Part shown: positions 9,083 through 17,497 of the stretch, one piece after another
How the letters are laid out: every line of letters begins with the position of its first letter
Position numbering within the stretch: the stretch's first letter is position 1
DNA from: Eubacterium sp.
Lineage (GTDB): Bacteria; Bacillota; Clostridia; Lachnospirales; Lachnospiraceae
NCBI GenBank assembly: GCA_017420535.1
Contig: JAFOIV010000005.1
Span: 1-43,829 of the forward strand
Length of the DNA stretch: 43,829 nucleotides
Direction of reading: 5' to 3'
The notes under the pieces: generated by a model
Told to the model about the DNA's origin: nothing
Databases searched by the model: none
What the model saw: only the letters and a program-made list of their open reading frames with translations
Translations under genes and position numbers: made by a program

Positions 9083-9118
9083 AAAAAAAGTTGCGAACTA
9101 TTACAATCCGCAACTTTT
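9083..9118 (-). terminator. Intrinsic terminator after the second WYL gene
   Basis: On the minus strand AAAAGTTGCG pairs with CGCAACTTTT across a 13-base loop and is followed by a T-tract. The ascending arm repeats 14 bp of the 3' end of the WYL gene (compare 9102-9115 with 9137-9150), as if the terminator arose by duplication of the gene end. Confidence 0.75.
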
Positions 9119-9135
9119 CTTAATTTCTGCCCCCT

Positions 9136-10047
9136 CTACAATCCGCAACTCTTCTGCTTTCTGAGACGTGAGCGAATCTGCTCTACAAAACTCTCAGGCT
9201 CGATCACCTTTATCATTGGACCATAGGAAAGTATCCTGATCTCTAGTTCTGTTTCGTCATCCTTATTATAAATGATTGTTATCTTATAAAGGTTTTCCTC
9301 CAACTTTTCTGCCTGCTTTTCAAAATGTGCAAAATGAAGCAGCACTCTTTCCAGAGCATTTCTTGTATCATAAAGTAAAAATACAACCTGGCTCTTACTC
9401 TGCCTGATATCTTTAAATTTTCTTTTATCAATCGCCCCTTCAAATCTTTCACATTTCCTGATTCTTCCCATGTTGATGGTCTCTCCAAAGGATCTGCCTG
9501 CAGCATATAAACGGAATTTATCATCCTTCTCAGAATATTCAAGGAATCTGGGAATCACTACCTTTGAAAGAATTTTCCCTCGTCTGTTTTCTGTCTCTAT
9601 AACGAGAGGCGATTCATTTTTAATGGCGTCAAGTATCATCCGAAAATTCTTTATATAATTCTCGTCGTGAAAATCATCACCATCATTATACTTATCAAAA
9701 ACAAGATAATCTTCCGGTGTAAACAAAGGTTCTACATCCGAAAGATCAAATGTATCATCCAAAAAAAGTCTCACCCTTGGATCAAGCATTACAGCTTTTA
9801 TCCATCGCTTTTCCAACAAAGTCAGAGGCATATCAGGAACATTTCTAATAGGTGTATTTCCATCTGACGTGATCAGCTGCCATTTCTCATCCAGGATAGC
9901 GGGCTCCACATAAAGAAGACTTTCCTGAAATGCATTTTTCTCCACTATATTCCTTATCTCATTTTTATCCAGCGGATGATCTATCGCTCGCCTGATTATC
10001 ATCGCTATTGTCTTATAATATGCACTGTATAATTCACTGAAGATCAT
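9136..10047 (-). CDS. WYL-domain protein, probable transcriptional regulator
   Basis: The 303-residue protein has a C-terminal WYL-type region (IPRFLEYSEKDDKFRLYAAG at about 165-184) and the WYL C-terminal extension (IRILSYGPMIKVIEPESF). WYL domains bind ligands, often nucleic acid or nucleotides, and usually act as regulators. I see no clear N-terminal helix-turn-helix, so it may act with its neighbour. It starts about 40 bp after the other WYL gene and is followed by a terminator, then rtcB. Such adjacent pairs of WYL proteins are common in Lachnospiraceae. Confidence 0.8.
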   Translation of the reverse strand: MIFSELYSAYYKTIAMIIRRAIDHPLDKNEIRNIVEKNAFQESLLYVEPAILDEKWQLITSDGNTPIRNVPDMPLTLLEKRWIKAVMLDPRVRLFLDDTFDLSDVEPLFTPEDYLVFDKYNDGDDFHDENYIKNFRMILDAIKNESPLVIETENRRGKILSKVVIPRFLEYSEKDDKFRLYAAGRSFGETINMGRIRKCERFEGAIDKRKFKDIRQSKSQVVFLLYDTRNALERVLLHFAHFEKQAEKLEENLYKITIIYNKDDETELEIRILSYGPMIKVIEPESFVEQIRSRLRKQKSCGL

Positions 10048-10085
10048 TATTCATCTCCTTCTATACCAAGTATTTGCACCGCGTT

Positions 10086-11438
10086 TTACTGCACGTCTTT
10101 GGCATCTTCTTCTATCCCATAAAGTCGATACATGGACTCTATATCTTTTTTAAACATATTTTCCAAAGTCCGATTTGAAAAATGTATCTCTGTTATCCTG
10201 CAGATAAATGTCCTTATCCATGGGATCAGCTCACTCGCATCATAGACATCAGCTGAAAAACGGCTGGTATTCTTATCGAGCTTAGTTACATTTCCGCAGC
10301 GCTTTTCTCTTTCAAGCCTCTTCTCGATATGGCTTTCATAATCGGCATAATGTATTGTGAATTCAACATGCTCTAAATTCTCCTGAGCATATGAAGATTC
10401 ATTTTTATCATCTACGGAGTTTTCGTTGCATGGGGTATTTAGATTTTTGCGATTATCTGTAGCAGTTTTTTTTCTTCTTTTGTAACTGATCCTTGAGTTT
10501 GTCTGAGTACTAACGCCCCACATATGACTTTGCATCCTGGATAATTCATCTCTTAACTCATCATATGAATCGCAACATTTTCCTATCTTTACAGAAATGA
10601 TATTGTCAAGCCTGAAGCTGGAGATTTTCCCCGCATGTGAAGCAGCCATAACATATTGCCTTCCGCTCTGGGCACTGATCATTATCTTTAACGGCAGGAT
10701 CTCCTGCTCACGTTCCCGGTCCTTCCTGCGATTCCAGCCCTTGATAGTAACCCAGCTCTTATTACTGATAGCAAGAAAAAGGTTATACAGAATTTCGCTA
10801 TCCATTGCCCCGGTTATATAATGATGCTTAAAGCTAAAGATTGCCTCATTTTTGTCATACTTATCCAACAAAAATGACCCTATCACCCCGCAAGGAAATA
10901 TTTCCGAGAAAAACTCCAACGAAGTCTGATCCAGATTAGGGCATGTCTTGGCCCTTTTATAATACATGATCTTTCCGATTTTTGAGGTTTCTATAAGCCC
11001 CTGTTCCTGATATTCCTTGAGCTTTTTTCTTATTGTGGATTCGTCAAAAGTCTTTGCTTCCTGAAAGATTGAAAGATACTCATCAATTTTTTCCTCAATC
11101 TGGCTAAGAGTTAAATCCTCGTGGTCTGCAAGAATATCCATCAAAATGAAATGCAGAGTAATATCCCTATCAGTAAAACTCTTGGTTTTCCAGGCATTGT
11201 ACAGTGGATTATGCCCTAAAGTGCGGCTATCAATAGAAAGAAATACATTTTTTCCTTCCTTAGTCTGTCTGAACTGCATATAATCCCCAAGCCAGCTCTC
11301 CATTCTTCGTCTCTCATCATCATAAGACCTTTGGCTCTTGTTATTATATTCATTGCGGTTCTTAAAGCCATAAACATAAAACTCCCGCATATATTCTCTT
11401 ATTCGGTTGAAATTTTTAATAGATTCATTATATGCCAT
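10086..11438 (-). CDS. WYL-domain transcriptional regulator with winged-helix N-terminus
   Basis: The 450-residue protein has a predicted winged-helix region at about 95-160 (LHFILMDILADHEDLTLSQI, then STIRKKLKEYQEQGLIET) and a WYL-type domain further on (ITIKGWNRR...LPLKIMISAQSGRQYVMAA at about 225-265). The start MAYNES at 11438 is chosen because GGGGAGAAGG lies just upstream; a longer frame starting at 11465 begins inside the palindromic element and has no ribosome site. An Asn/Lys-rich linker at about 310-345 splits the WYL region from its C-terminal part. It is co-oriented with the second WYL gene and with rtcB, a layout compatible with control of RNA repair. Confidence 0.8.
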   Translation of the reverse strand: MAYNESIKNFNRIREYMREFYVYGFKNRNEYNNKSQRSYDDERRRMESWLGDYMQFRQTKEGKNVFLSIDSRTLGHNPLYNAWKTKSFTDRDITLHFILMDILADHEDLTLSQIEEKIDEYLSIFQEAKTFDESTIRKKLKEYQEQGLIETSKIGKIMYYKRAKTCPNLDQTSLEFFSEIFPCGVIGSFLLDKYDKNEAIFSFKHHYITGAMDSEILYNLFLAISNKSWVTIKGWNRRKDREREQEILPLKIMISAQSGRQYVMAASHAGKISSFRLDNIISVKIGKCCDSYDELRDELSRMQSHMWGVSTQTNSRISYKRRKKTATDNRKNLNTPCNENSVDDKNESSYAQENLEHVEFTIHYADYESHIEKRLEREKRCGNVTKLDKNTSRFSADVYDASELIPWIRTFICRITEIHFSNRTLENMFKKDIESMYRLYGIEEDAKDVQ

Positions 11439-11457
11439 ATCCTTCTCCCCGCCTCCA

Positions 11458-11512
11458 GTTAACATAAAAGTGGACCTAGGTCCCGGAGGCTATGGTCCAT
11501 TTTTATGTTAAC
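11458..11512. repeat. Palindromic intergenic element, full copy, after the GH31 gene
   Basis: A 55-bp palindrome with GTTAACATAAAA arms and a variant core (GGACCTAGGTCCCGGAGGC). It starts immediately after the TAA stop of the alpha-glucosidase gene (11513-11515). The inner arm ATGTTAAC creates a spurious upstream ATG for the WYL gene. Confidence 0.82.
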
Positions 11513-13534
11513 TTAAATTCGACTTATGCCATCATCAGTATAGAGTCTATAATCCTCAGCAGCTGCTTCATAACAAATATATTTTAAATCCGTAACACTT
11601 ACGTCTCCTGAACGAAGTCCAGAATATGCCGCAGATACATTTGAATTATTATTAGCATTTCTGCTTCTTTCAATATCTGCCAGCAAAAGTACCTTGCCCT
11701 TTCTTATAAATACCAGTACTTCATCTAAACCCGCCTTAACATAATGGTCACCCTGAGTAAGAACTTCCTCATCATAATCATTCCATGCCCTGAAACGTAC
11801 CATTTTCATGTCCTCCGGCAGGTAAACCATTCTACCTGAAGCATTCTGCTTATAAACTGGCGCCAGCATAAGGCTGTCCCCAAGTAATAACTGGTCTTCC
11901 ACCTCAGCACTTCTCTCATCTAAGTACTCAAAACCAAGTGGCTTAAAAAGCATTTTCTCCTCGAGAACCGCCTTCATAAATTCAGAATAAAGATATGGGA
12001 TCAAAGCATAGCGAAGTTCCACTAGATTCTTGAAAATGTCACAGCTAGGGAACTGATACATTTCCTGCTCTCTGGTTCCTAACGCCGAATGATTACGGAA
12101 AAGTGGCGTAAATATACCAAACGCCGTCCATCTAAGCAAGAGGTCTTCTGTGGTGTCTGCTCCAAATCCTCCAATATCCGCGCCGGAATAAAGGAATCCA
12201 CACATAGATAAAGCCGGCATCTGCTGAATATTCAACAATAAATGTGACCACCAGGACTGATTATCTCCACACCAAACTCCACCATATCTATGCATTCCAA
12301 TGTAACTTGAGCGTGAAAACATAAGTATTCTCTTATTTGGGCAAAGTCTTTCAAATGCCTCTCCCGCAGCCTTTGTCATATTATAACCATAAAGATTATG
12401 AACTTTATCGTGACGTATTTTCTGACCCTTATATTCATGATAGAATCTGCGATAATCCTCAGCATTATTAGCAATCGACCCTACCAGATCTTTGAATTTA
12501 AAGAACGACCAGATATCCAGATTTTTCCCTTTATAGTCATCCAGCTTCTCAAAAACTTCCGCAAGATGATCCTCTGTATAAAATATCGCCGGCTCATTCA
12601 TATCATTCCAGAAGCCGTCAATTCCCTGATCCATCAGCACTTTGTACTTATTTCCGAACCATTCTCTGGCGCTATCTTTAAGGAAATCTGGAAAATGTAC
12701 CTGCCCCGGCCAAACAGCCGCCACCAGGTTTTCTCCATTTTCTTTTTTACAGAAATAGTCTCCTTTTACGCCTTCTTCATATACATCATAGCCTTCTTCG
12801 ATCTTAACTCCCGCGTCGATAATAGGAATCAAATGAATGCCATTTTCCCTCATCTCATTTACAAAAGCTGGAAAATCCGGAAATGCCTCTTCGTCCACCG
12901 TAAAATCCTTGAAACGCTCCATATAATCAATATCCATATAAATCATATCAATCGGGATGCCAGCCTTAGCATACTCATCAGCTACGCGACGGATGTCAGA
13001 TTCATTTTTGTATCCCCATCTGCTCTGGCCGAAACCGAAGGCCCACCTAGGCGGAATGTAACTTCTTCCGATCATATGACGGAAGGCACTTACTGTTTCC
13101 AGCGGACTTTTGCCCTCGATAAAATATAGATCTGCGTCAAGATCTTCAAATGAGATCTTAAGTTCATCAAGTTTCGTGTAACCAATGTCAAATGTCACCT
13201 TCCCTGGGGTATCAACGTAAATTCCAAGAGAACATGAGCTGTCAACGGATGTGATCAGTATAAAATTCTGTGATGCGTACAAAGAACGCTTGTCCTCTGT
13301 GTGCACTGGGTCGTCGGAATTATTACTGGTGTATGTCCAGCCACGCTTATTCATACCTCTTACTGTTTCACCCAGACCATAAACTCTGTCAGTTTTCTCC
13401 AACTTCATGGATAGAGTCTTTTCAGTTTCATTTATAGTTAAAAATGGGATTTTTCCTGTCATTATTTCCATATCCACTACAACTGAATCTGTAGGAATAG
13501 GATTTCCAATTCTATATTTTTTAATATCTACCAT
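11513..13534 (-). CDS. Glycoside hydrolase family 31 alpha-glucosidase
   Basis: This 673-residue protein is a retaining GH31 enzyme, probably an alpha-glucosidase acting on oligosaccharides in the cytoplasm, since no signal peptide is present. The catalytic nucleophile is D311 in WNDMNEP (309-315) and the acid/base D424 is in WCGDNQSWW. Other family blocks are GFGQSRWGY (167-175), IDMIYMDIDYM (195-205), GADIGGFG and LFRNHSALGTREQEMYQF. A beta domain precedes and follows the barrel. The ribosome site AGGAGG is 5-6 bases before the ATG. The C-terminal 60 residues carry a low-complexity stretch (ERSRNANNNSNVSAAYSG) unlike the family core. It stands alone between palindromic elements, with no transporter beside it. 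Confidence 0.93.
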   Translation of the reverse strand: MVDIKKYRIGNPIPTDSVVVDMEIMTGKIPFLTINETEKTLSMKLEKTDRVYGLGETVRGMNKRGWTYTSNNSDDPVHTEDKRSLYASQNFILITSVDSSCSLGIYVDTPGKVTFDIGYTKLDELKISFEDLDADLYFIEGKSPLETVSAFRHMIGRSYIPPRWAFGFGQSRWGYKNESDIRRVADEYAKAGIPIDMIYMDIDYMERFKDFTVDEEAFPDFPAFVNEMRENGIHLIPIIDAGVKIEEGYDVYEEGVKGDYFCKKENGENLVAAVWPGQVHFPDFLKDSAREWFGNKYKVLMDQGIDGFWNDMNEPAIFYTEDHLAEVFEKLDDYKGKNLDIWSFFKFKDLVGSIANNAEDYRRFYHEYKGQKIRHDKVHNLYGYNMTKAAGEAFERLCPNKRILMFSRSSYIGMHRYGGVWCGDNQSWWSHLLLNIQQMPALSMCGFLYSGADIGGFGADTTEDLLLRWTAFGIFTPLFRNHSALGTREQEMYQFPSCDIFKNLVELRYALIPYLYSEFMKAVLEEKMLFKPLGFEYLDERSAEVEDQLLLGDSLMLAPVYKQNASGRMVYLPEDMKMVRFRAWNDYDEEVLTQGDHYVKAGLDEVLVFIRKGKVLLLADIERSRNANNNSNVSAAYSGLRSGDVSVTDLKYICYEAAAEDYRLYTDDGISRI

Positions 13535-13556
13535 ATATCCTCCTGTTTAATGTAAT

Positions 13557-13599
13557 TTGGGCCATAGTCCCGGGGGCTGTGGTCCATTTTTATGTTAAC
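13557..13599. repeat. Palindromic intergenic element, copy A of a tandem pair
   Basis: The right half is intact (CTGTGGTCCATTTTTATGTTAAC in pieces), while the left outer arm has degenerated to AATGTAATTTGGGCCATAG. It sits between the start of the GH31 gene and the next copy. Confidence 0.7.
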
Positions 13600-13603
13600 C
13601 TTT

Positions 13604-13648
13604 TTTTGGACCATAGTCCCGGGGGCAGTGGTCCATTTTTATGTTAAC
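13604..13648. repeat. Palindromic intergenic element, copy B of a tandem pair, containing a stop codon
   Basis: GGACCATAGTCCC core with a full right arm ending in GTTAAC; the left outer arm is truncated to T7. The TAA stop of the 691-aa methyltransferase gene (13644-13646) is inside the GTTAAC. The two tandem copies share most of their sequence over 43 bp. Confidence 0.8.
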
Positions 13649-15719
13649 TTTTTTCAACAACAATTATGCAGTTCGAATCCGGGAATTCCTTATCAAGTTC
13701 CACCAGTGGTGACAAATGTTCCCTATACCCCTCTTCAAAAAACTGTTTTGCCTCAATGACATTTGCCCCAAGCTCATCGAAAAACTCCTTATATTCCCTC
13801 ATAGTCATATAACCGAACTGTTCCTGAACTTCATGGGCGTAAGACTGAATTCCCCAGGTGTAAGTATAAAGAAATTCCCGCATAAAATTTATGTCTCCAC
13901 AAACGCTGTCACCCTCAATCTCAAACTCTCTCTTAATCTCCTTTAATCCCTTGAAATCATTTACATAATTTTTAAAGAAGTCCATCCCTTCTTTTGTTTT
14001 AAATGTAACCTTAAGCTTTTCTTTTGAGTCAGTTTTTATTCCATCTCTTATAATGATCCTTCCGCCTTTTTTCAAGGATTCGTAAGCATTTGAAAGAGCT
14101 TTCTTTACACTATCTATATTGAATTTTCCATCTTTCGTATCGGTATAAGAATAAACTTCATGCAAGATTGAAGAGAAAATGATAGATGTTGCCTTTCTCT
14201 TTTCCTCTTCTACACTTCCGAAGAAAAGCGGTCCCTCCACGAAATTATGTCTCATCACTGACCAGTTATGGTTTTCGCGCTGTTTTTTATTTGTAAGGGT
14301 TTCGATTACATTTTCACTGATGTCTGTTCCTAAGATTTTCTTGTCCGGATATTTATTTTCAAGAAGATCAAGCAGCACGCCTCCGCCTGAGCCAACATCG
14401 ACAATCTCATCTCCCACAGCAAAGTCCACTATTGATTCCTTCGTTGATTCGTCGGCATCATTCATGGCAGAAAGGTAGGAATCCTCATTATTAAGCCTGT
14501 CAAATTCATCTCTTCTAAAATGGAACATATCAAATATCATGATTATGCTCTTCTCATAGCTAAGAATTCCTGATCGCTCCGCCTCGACGCAGAAGTCACA
14601 TAACTTCTCTGCCGCCGCAGAAAATTTGAAGCTCACTTTAACTGTGTTACCAGCCACTACAGCTTTTGACTCCCTGCATACTACCGGGCAATCTCCGGTT
14701 AAGTTATCTACTCTCTCAACCACAAGCCCCACATGGGTTGAATCCCCTGTTTCTAAATAATGCTCAATTATTCTCTTTTTATACACATTTATTGACTTAA
14801 TTCCATAATAATCATAATAAAGAACATCCTGAACAGGTTTAAACTTAAGCTGTTCAAAATCATTTCCAGCCTTTTCAAATACCAATTCAAGAATTTTCAA
14901 AATGTCCTTTGGGGCAAAACATCCAAGAGACGATTCAAAATACCAAAGATCAATGTGACGATTAAAAATATTGTTTTCAAAGAAAGTAACATTTTCCTTA
15001 CTCTTTTCTGGATCTGCGGCATCCAGCATCTTTGGGCAAAGCCTGCGAAGCCTTTCATTTGAAGTAAATGGCTCAATTTTTTTATTGATTATTCCGTCAA
15101 TTATTTTTTCAACATCTGCCTTAACACGGCACCAGATATCATTACTAACAGCCGCAATGATACATTTGTTAAGAAGAAGCAACATAGCTTTAAACCGCTC
15201 TTTTCCAAATGTATCCACCAGACCATACAACTCCTTATTAAGTTTTGCATCGCAAGCCACCTCGCCGCGAATCGCCTGGCCTATCAGGCCGTGAGAGGCT
15301 ATAAGTTTATAGGTGCACTGGCAAATGTTACTGTCCTCATAAGGTGAGATATCATTTTGGTAAATTTCAGCCGATGCAAGGTTATGAATTTCAAGATCAT
15401 AACCCATTTTCTTCCAGCTCTCTCTATCATTTAAGCTTCCACATTTAGAAACTTCAGACCATTCAAGAACCGACTTAATTATCTTTAATTCTTTTGGAGA
15501 TAGTTTTTCTAAAGAATAACTTGTTGCTTCATTTGATTTATAACTTTCCTCAAGCTCCGAATCAAATATTTCAAGAGTCTTAAGCACATATTCCAGAACC
15601 TCGTTGCCTGTAATCAATGAAACACTCTTAACTCTTTCCAAATTTACAGACGTAGAATTTCCGTAAGAAAGATAGTCAAACCACTTCTTTCTTGCTTTGA
15701 TTTCTTCTATTTTCATCAT
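13644..15719 (-). CDS. Large SAM-dependent methyltransferase with an unknown N-terminal region
   Basis: Of 691 residues, the C-terminal 270 form a class I methyltransferase: motif I EIVDVGSGGGVLLDLLE (438-454), acidic motif ILGTDIS (462-468) and GGRIIIRDG in motif post-III. The first 430 residues, mostly helical, match no domain I can name; they may bind the substrate. The extreme C-terminal block (YGYMTMREYKEFFDELGAN-like) is typical of small-molecule methyltransferases. AGGAGA precedes two adjacent ATG codons, so the start is uncertain by one residue. It follows the FMN-reductase gene by 13 bp, so the two probably form an operon. The substrate is unknown. Confidence 0.75.
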   Translation of the reverse strand: MMKIEEIKARKKWFDYLSYGNSTSVNLERVKSVSLITGNEVLEYVLKTLEIFDSELEESYKSNEATSYSLEKLSPKELKIIKSVLEWSEVSKCGSLNDRESWKKMGYDLEIHNLASAEIYQNDISPYEDSNICQCTYKLIASHGLIGQAIRGEVACDAKLNKELYGLVDTFGKERFKAMLLLLNKCIIAAVSNDIWCRVKADVEKIIDGIINKKIEPFTSNERLRRLCPKMLDAADPEKSKENVTFFENNIFNRHIDLWYFESSLGCFAPKDILKILELVFEKAGNDFEQLKFKPVQDVLYYDYYGIKSINVYKKRIIEHYLETGDSTHVGLVVERVDNLTGDCPVVCRESKAVVAGNTVKVSFKFSAAAEKLCDFCVEAERSGILSYEKSIIMIFDMFHFRRDEFDRLNNEDSYLSAMNDADESTKESIVDFAVGDEIVDVGSGGGVLLDLLENKYPDKKILGTDISENVIETLTNKKQRENHNWSVMRHNFVEGPLFFGSVEEEKRKATSIIFSSILHEVYSYTDTKDGKFNIDSVKKALSNAYESLKKGGRIIIRDGIKTDSKEKLKVTFKTKEGMDFFKNYVNDFKGLKEIKREFEIEGDSVCGDINFMREFLYTYTWGIQSYAHEVQEQFGYMTMREYKEFFDELGANVIEAKQFFEEGYREHLSPLVELDKEFPDSNCIIVVEKS

Positions 15720-15731
15720 TTGTCTCCTGTT

Positions 15732-16349
15732 TTATCTGATAAAGCTTGTTGCCTGCCATGGCTCCTTCTCTGGCAGTCCGTATTTTTCTTTTCCAAGAGC
15801 AATGCTCCTCATTAAAAATGTCATATTTCTCGCAAGTGTTCTCATAGTCTGAAGTCCTTCTAAATCTTCACTAGCCTGTCCTATTTCCCTGCCATGAATG
15901 CTGTTCCAATATTGGCTGGATGCAACCGGCATGCCGCTGATCGTAAAATATTTATTCAGCTCGTCAAACGTTGCTGAAAGTCCGCCTCTTCTTGCTGAGA
16001 CTACGCTTGCTCCAACCTTCATAGTCTTATTGAAATTTGTACTATAAAAAAGTCTGTCAAGGCAGGCAATAAGAGTGGCATTTGCTGATGCATAATAAAC
16101 AGGAGAAGCGATCACAAGTCCATCAGCTTCCTTAAATTTAGGCACAAGTTCATTTACCACATCATCAAAGACACATTTGCCGTTGTCACGGCAGGAACCA
16201 CAGGCGATGCATCCCCTGATAGCTTTATTTCCAACCTGAACGACTTCGGATTCAACTCCTTCCGCCTCAAAAACCTTAACCATTTCATTTAATGCTATAC
16301 TTGTGTTTCCTCCAACTCGAGGACTTCCATTGATCATTAAAACTTTCAT
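15732..16349 (-). CDS. NADPH-dependent FMN reductase / flavodoxin-fold protein
   Basis: The 205-residue protein has the phosphate-binding loop MINGSPRVGGNT (about 4-15), a cysteine cluster CIACGSC (about 45-51) with another Cys in the DNGKCVF that follows, and IASPVYYASANATL (about 80-93) lining the flavin site. It belongs to the FMN-reductase (PF03358-like) family, and the cysteines suggest an iron-sulfur flavoprotein-like member. The start at 16349 follows GAGAGGAGACAAA; a longer frame begins nine codons earlier without a ribosome site. It lies 13 bp upstream of the large methyltransferase gene, which may indicate a shared pathway or redox-linked modification. Confidence 0.85.
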   Translation of the reverse strand: MKVLMINGSPRVGGNTSIALNEMVKVFEAEGVESEVVQVGNKAIRGCIACGSCRDNGKCVFDDVVNELVPKFKEADGLVIASPVYYASANATLIACLDRLFYSTNFNKTMKVGASVVSARRGGLSATFDELNKYFTISGMPVASSQYWNSIHGREIGQASEDLEGLQTMRTLARNMTFLMRSIALGKEKYGLPEKEPWQATSFIR

Positions 16350-16404
16350 TTTGTCTCCTCTCAATATCTCCAACATCCTGGATTTTCAGCACATGGCCCA
16401 CCCT

Positions 16405-16502
16405 GGTCAACATAAAAATGAGCCACAGTCCCTGGCACCTAGGTACAAATAAATGGACCATAGTGCCTGGCACTATGGTCCACTACACTCTATGGTCCAT
16501 TA
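16405..16502. repeat. Compound variant of the palindromic element (two to three partial copies)
   Basis: A left-arm copy (GGTCAACATAAAAATGAGCC) is followed by a hairpin at 16454-16482 whose two 14-base arms are perfect complements with a single-base spacer (TGGACCATAGTGCC/GGCACTATGGTCCA), and then by another TATGGTCCATTA half-copy. CTGGCAC replaces the usual CCCGGG core. It lies between the vWA gene and the FMN-reductase gene. Confidence 0.7.
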
Positions 16503-16568
16503 TAGCAAAAAACAAAATGTGATAAAATAACCCTGTATTGAGTTTTACTTCATTTTACCCATGAAAGA

Positions 16569-17246
16569 TTAGCGGCTCTTCTTCCCGCGCTTCTCATAGT
16601 CTCGGCTGATTTCCTCATCCCAGGCACTGTTATCCAACTCCTCACAAACCCTCATGCTATCGGCCTTCATAACTGAACAAACCGCCTTGGAAACCCCGGC
16701 AAATACATTTGCTGTCCCTTCTTCATCGCAAACATAGTTTACTGTTCTCTCTCTTCTTATTCCAAACTTGCTTGCTTCAGCGTATGCATCAATATTCGCT
16801 CCGATGAAAATAAACTCCCAACCATATTTTTCCTGCTGGCGCTTAACCATTTTCTCAATCTTCTCGCGCGAGTACCTGCTGCTGGCATTTTCCATTCCAT
16901 CCGTTGTAATGATGACGATAGTCTTATCAGGCCTATCTTCCTTCCTTGCATATTTATGCACATTCCCGATATGATGGATTGCCCCGCCAACAGCGTCGAG
17001 AAGCGCCGTACATCCCCTTACAAAATACTGCTCATCTGTCATTTTTTTGATCTTATCTATTGGAACTCTGTCGTGAATAACCTCGCTGACATTATCAAAG
17101 AGAACCGTTGAAACCAGCGCCCTCTCCCCTGTCTTTTTTTGTTTCTCCATCATAGAATTGAAACCACCGATTGTATCAGCCTCCAGCCCTGCCATTGACC
17201 CTGATCTGTCTAAAATGTAAATAATTTCTGTTAATCCTTTGCTCAT
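16569..17246 (-). CDS. von Willebrand factor type A domain protein
   Basis: The 225-residue protein is essentially a single vWA domain: MIDAS motif DRSGSM near the N-terminus (about 13-18), a conserved Thr in GCTALLDAVGG (about 78-88) and TTDGMENASS (about 113-122). The tail is basic (YEKRGKKSR). vWA domains are metal-dependent protein-binding modules and in bacteria often partner with MoxR-like ATPases; one such ATPase is at 2052-4166, but the two are far apart here. The ATG at 17246 is preferred because AGGAGG is 8 bases upstream, while the ATG two codons earlier is too close to it. Confidence 0.85.
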   Translation of the reverse strand: MSKGLTEIIYILDRSGSMAGLEADTIGGFNSMMEKQKKTGERALVSTVLFDNVSEVIHDRVPIDKIKKMTDEQYFVRGCTALLDAVGGAIHHIGNVHKYARKEDRPDKTIVIITTDGMENASSRYSREKIEKMVKRQQEKYGWEFIFIGANIDAYAEASKFGIRRERTVNYVCDEEGTANVFAGVSKAVCSVMKADSMRVCEELDNSAWDEEISRDYEKRGKKSR

Positions 17247-17291
17247 ATTCATTTCCTCCTGATTTCATCTTTTATCCTGCATGAAATGACT

Positions 17292-17329
17292 CTTCAACCT
17301 GCAATAACATCTTTAACCTGCAATAACAT
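17292..17329. repeat. Two 19-bp tandem units upstream of the vWA gene
   Basis: CTTCAACCTGCAATAACAT and CTTTAACCTGCAATAACAT follow each other directly, differing at one base. They lie 46 bases or more before the vWA start and could be part of its promoter or operator region. Confidence 0.55.
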
Positions 17330-17398
17330 TTTGTGGTTTTGTTTGATTCATGCTATGTTTTTCTTGTTTTGATGATCTTATTCTAACGAAAATGAAGC

Positions 17399-17428
17399 AA
17401 AAAAAGGTCAACCCGAAGGCGACCTTTT
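17399..17428 (-). terminator. Intrinsic terminator after the macro-domain gene
   Basis: On the minus strand AAAAGGTC pairs with GACCTTTT around a CGCCTTCGGGTT region that can itself form a short tetraloop hairpin, and a T-tract follows. Confidence 0.75.
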
Positions 17429-17497
17429 AATTATAATTTTAGTAACTTATTTGAATTCTTATATTTAATTCTATTGTGAAAAATCCAGACTCTCCAT

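Noticed and set aside
11439-11465. Longer start for the first WYL gene
   Set aside because: The upstream ATG lies in the palindrome arm ATGTTAAC and lacks a ribosome site; the ATG at 11438 has a good one.
12398-13129. 243-codon plus-strand open frame
   Set aside because: It is antisense to the catalytic core of the GH31 gene, whose motifs are intact. The plus-strand product has no recognisable domain.
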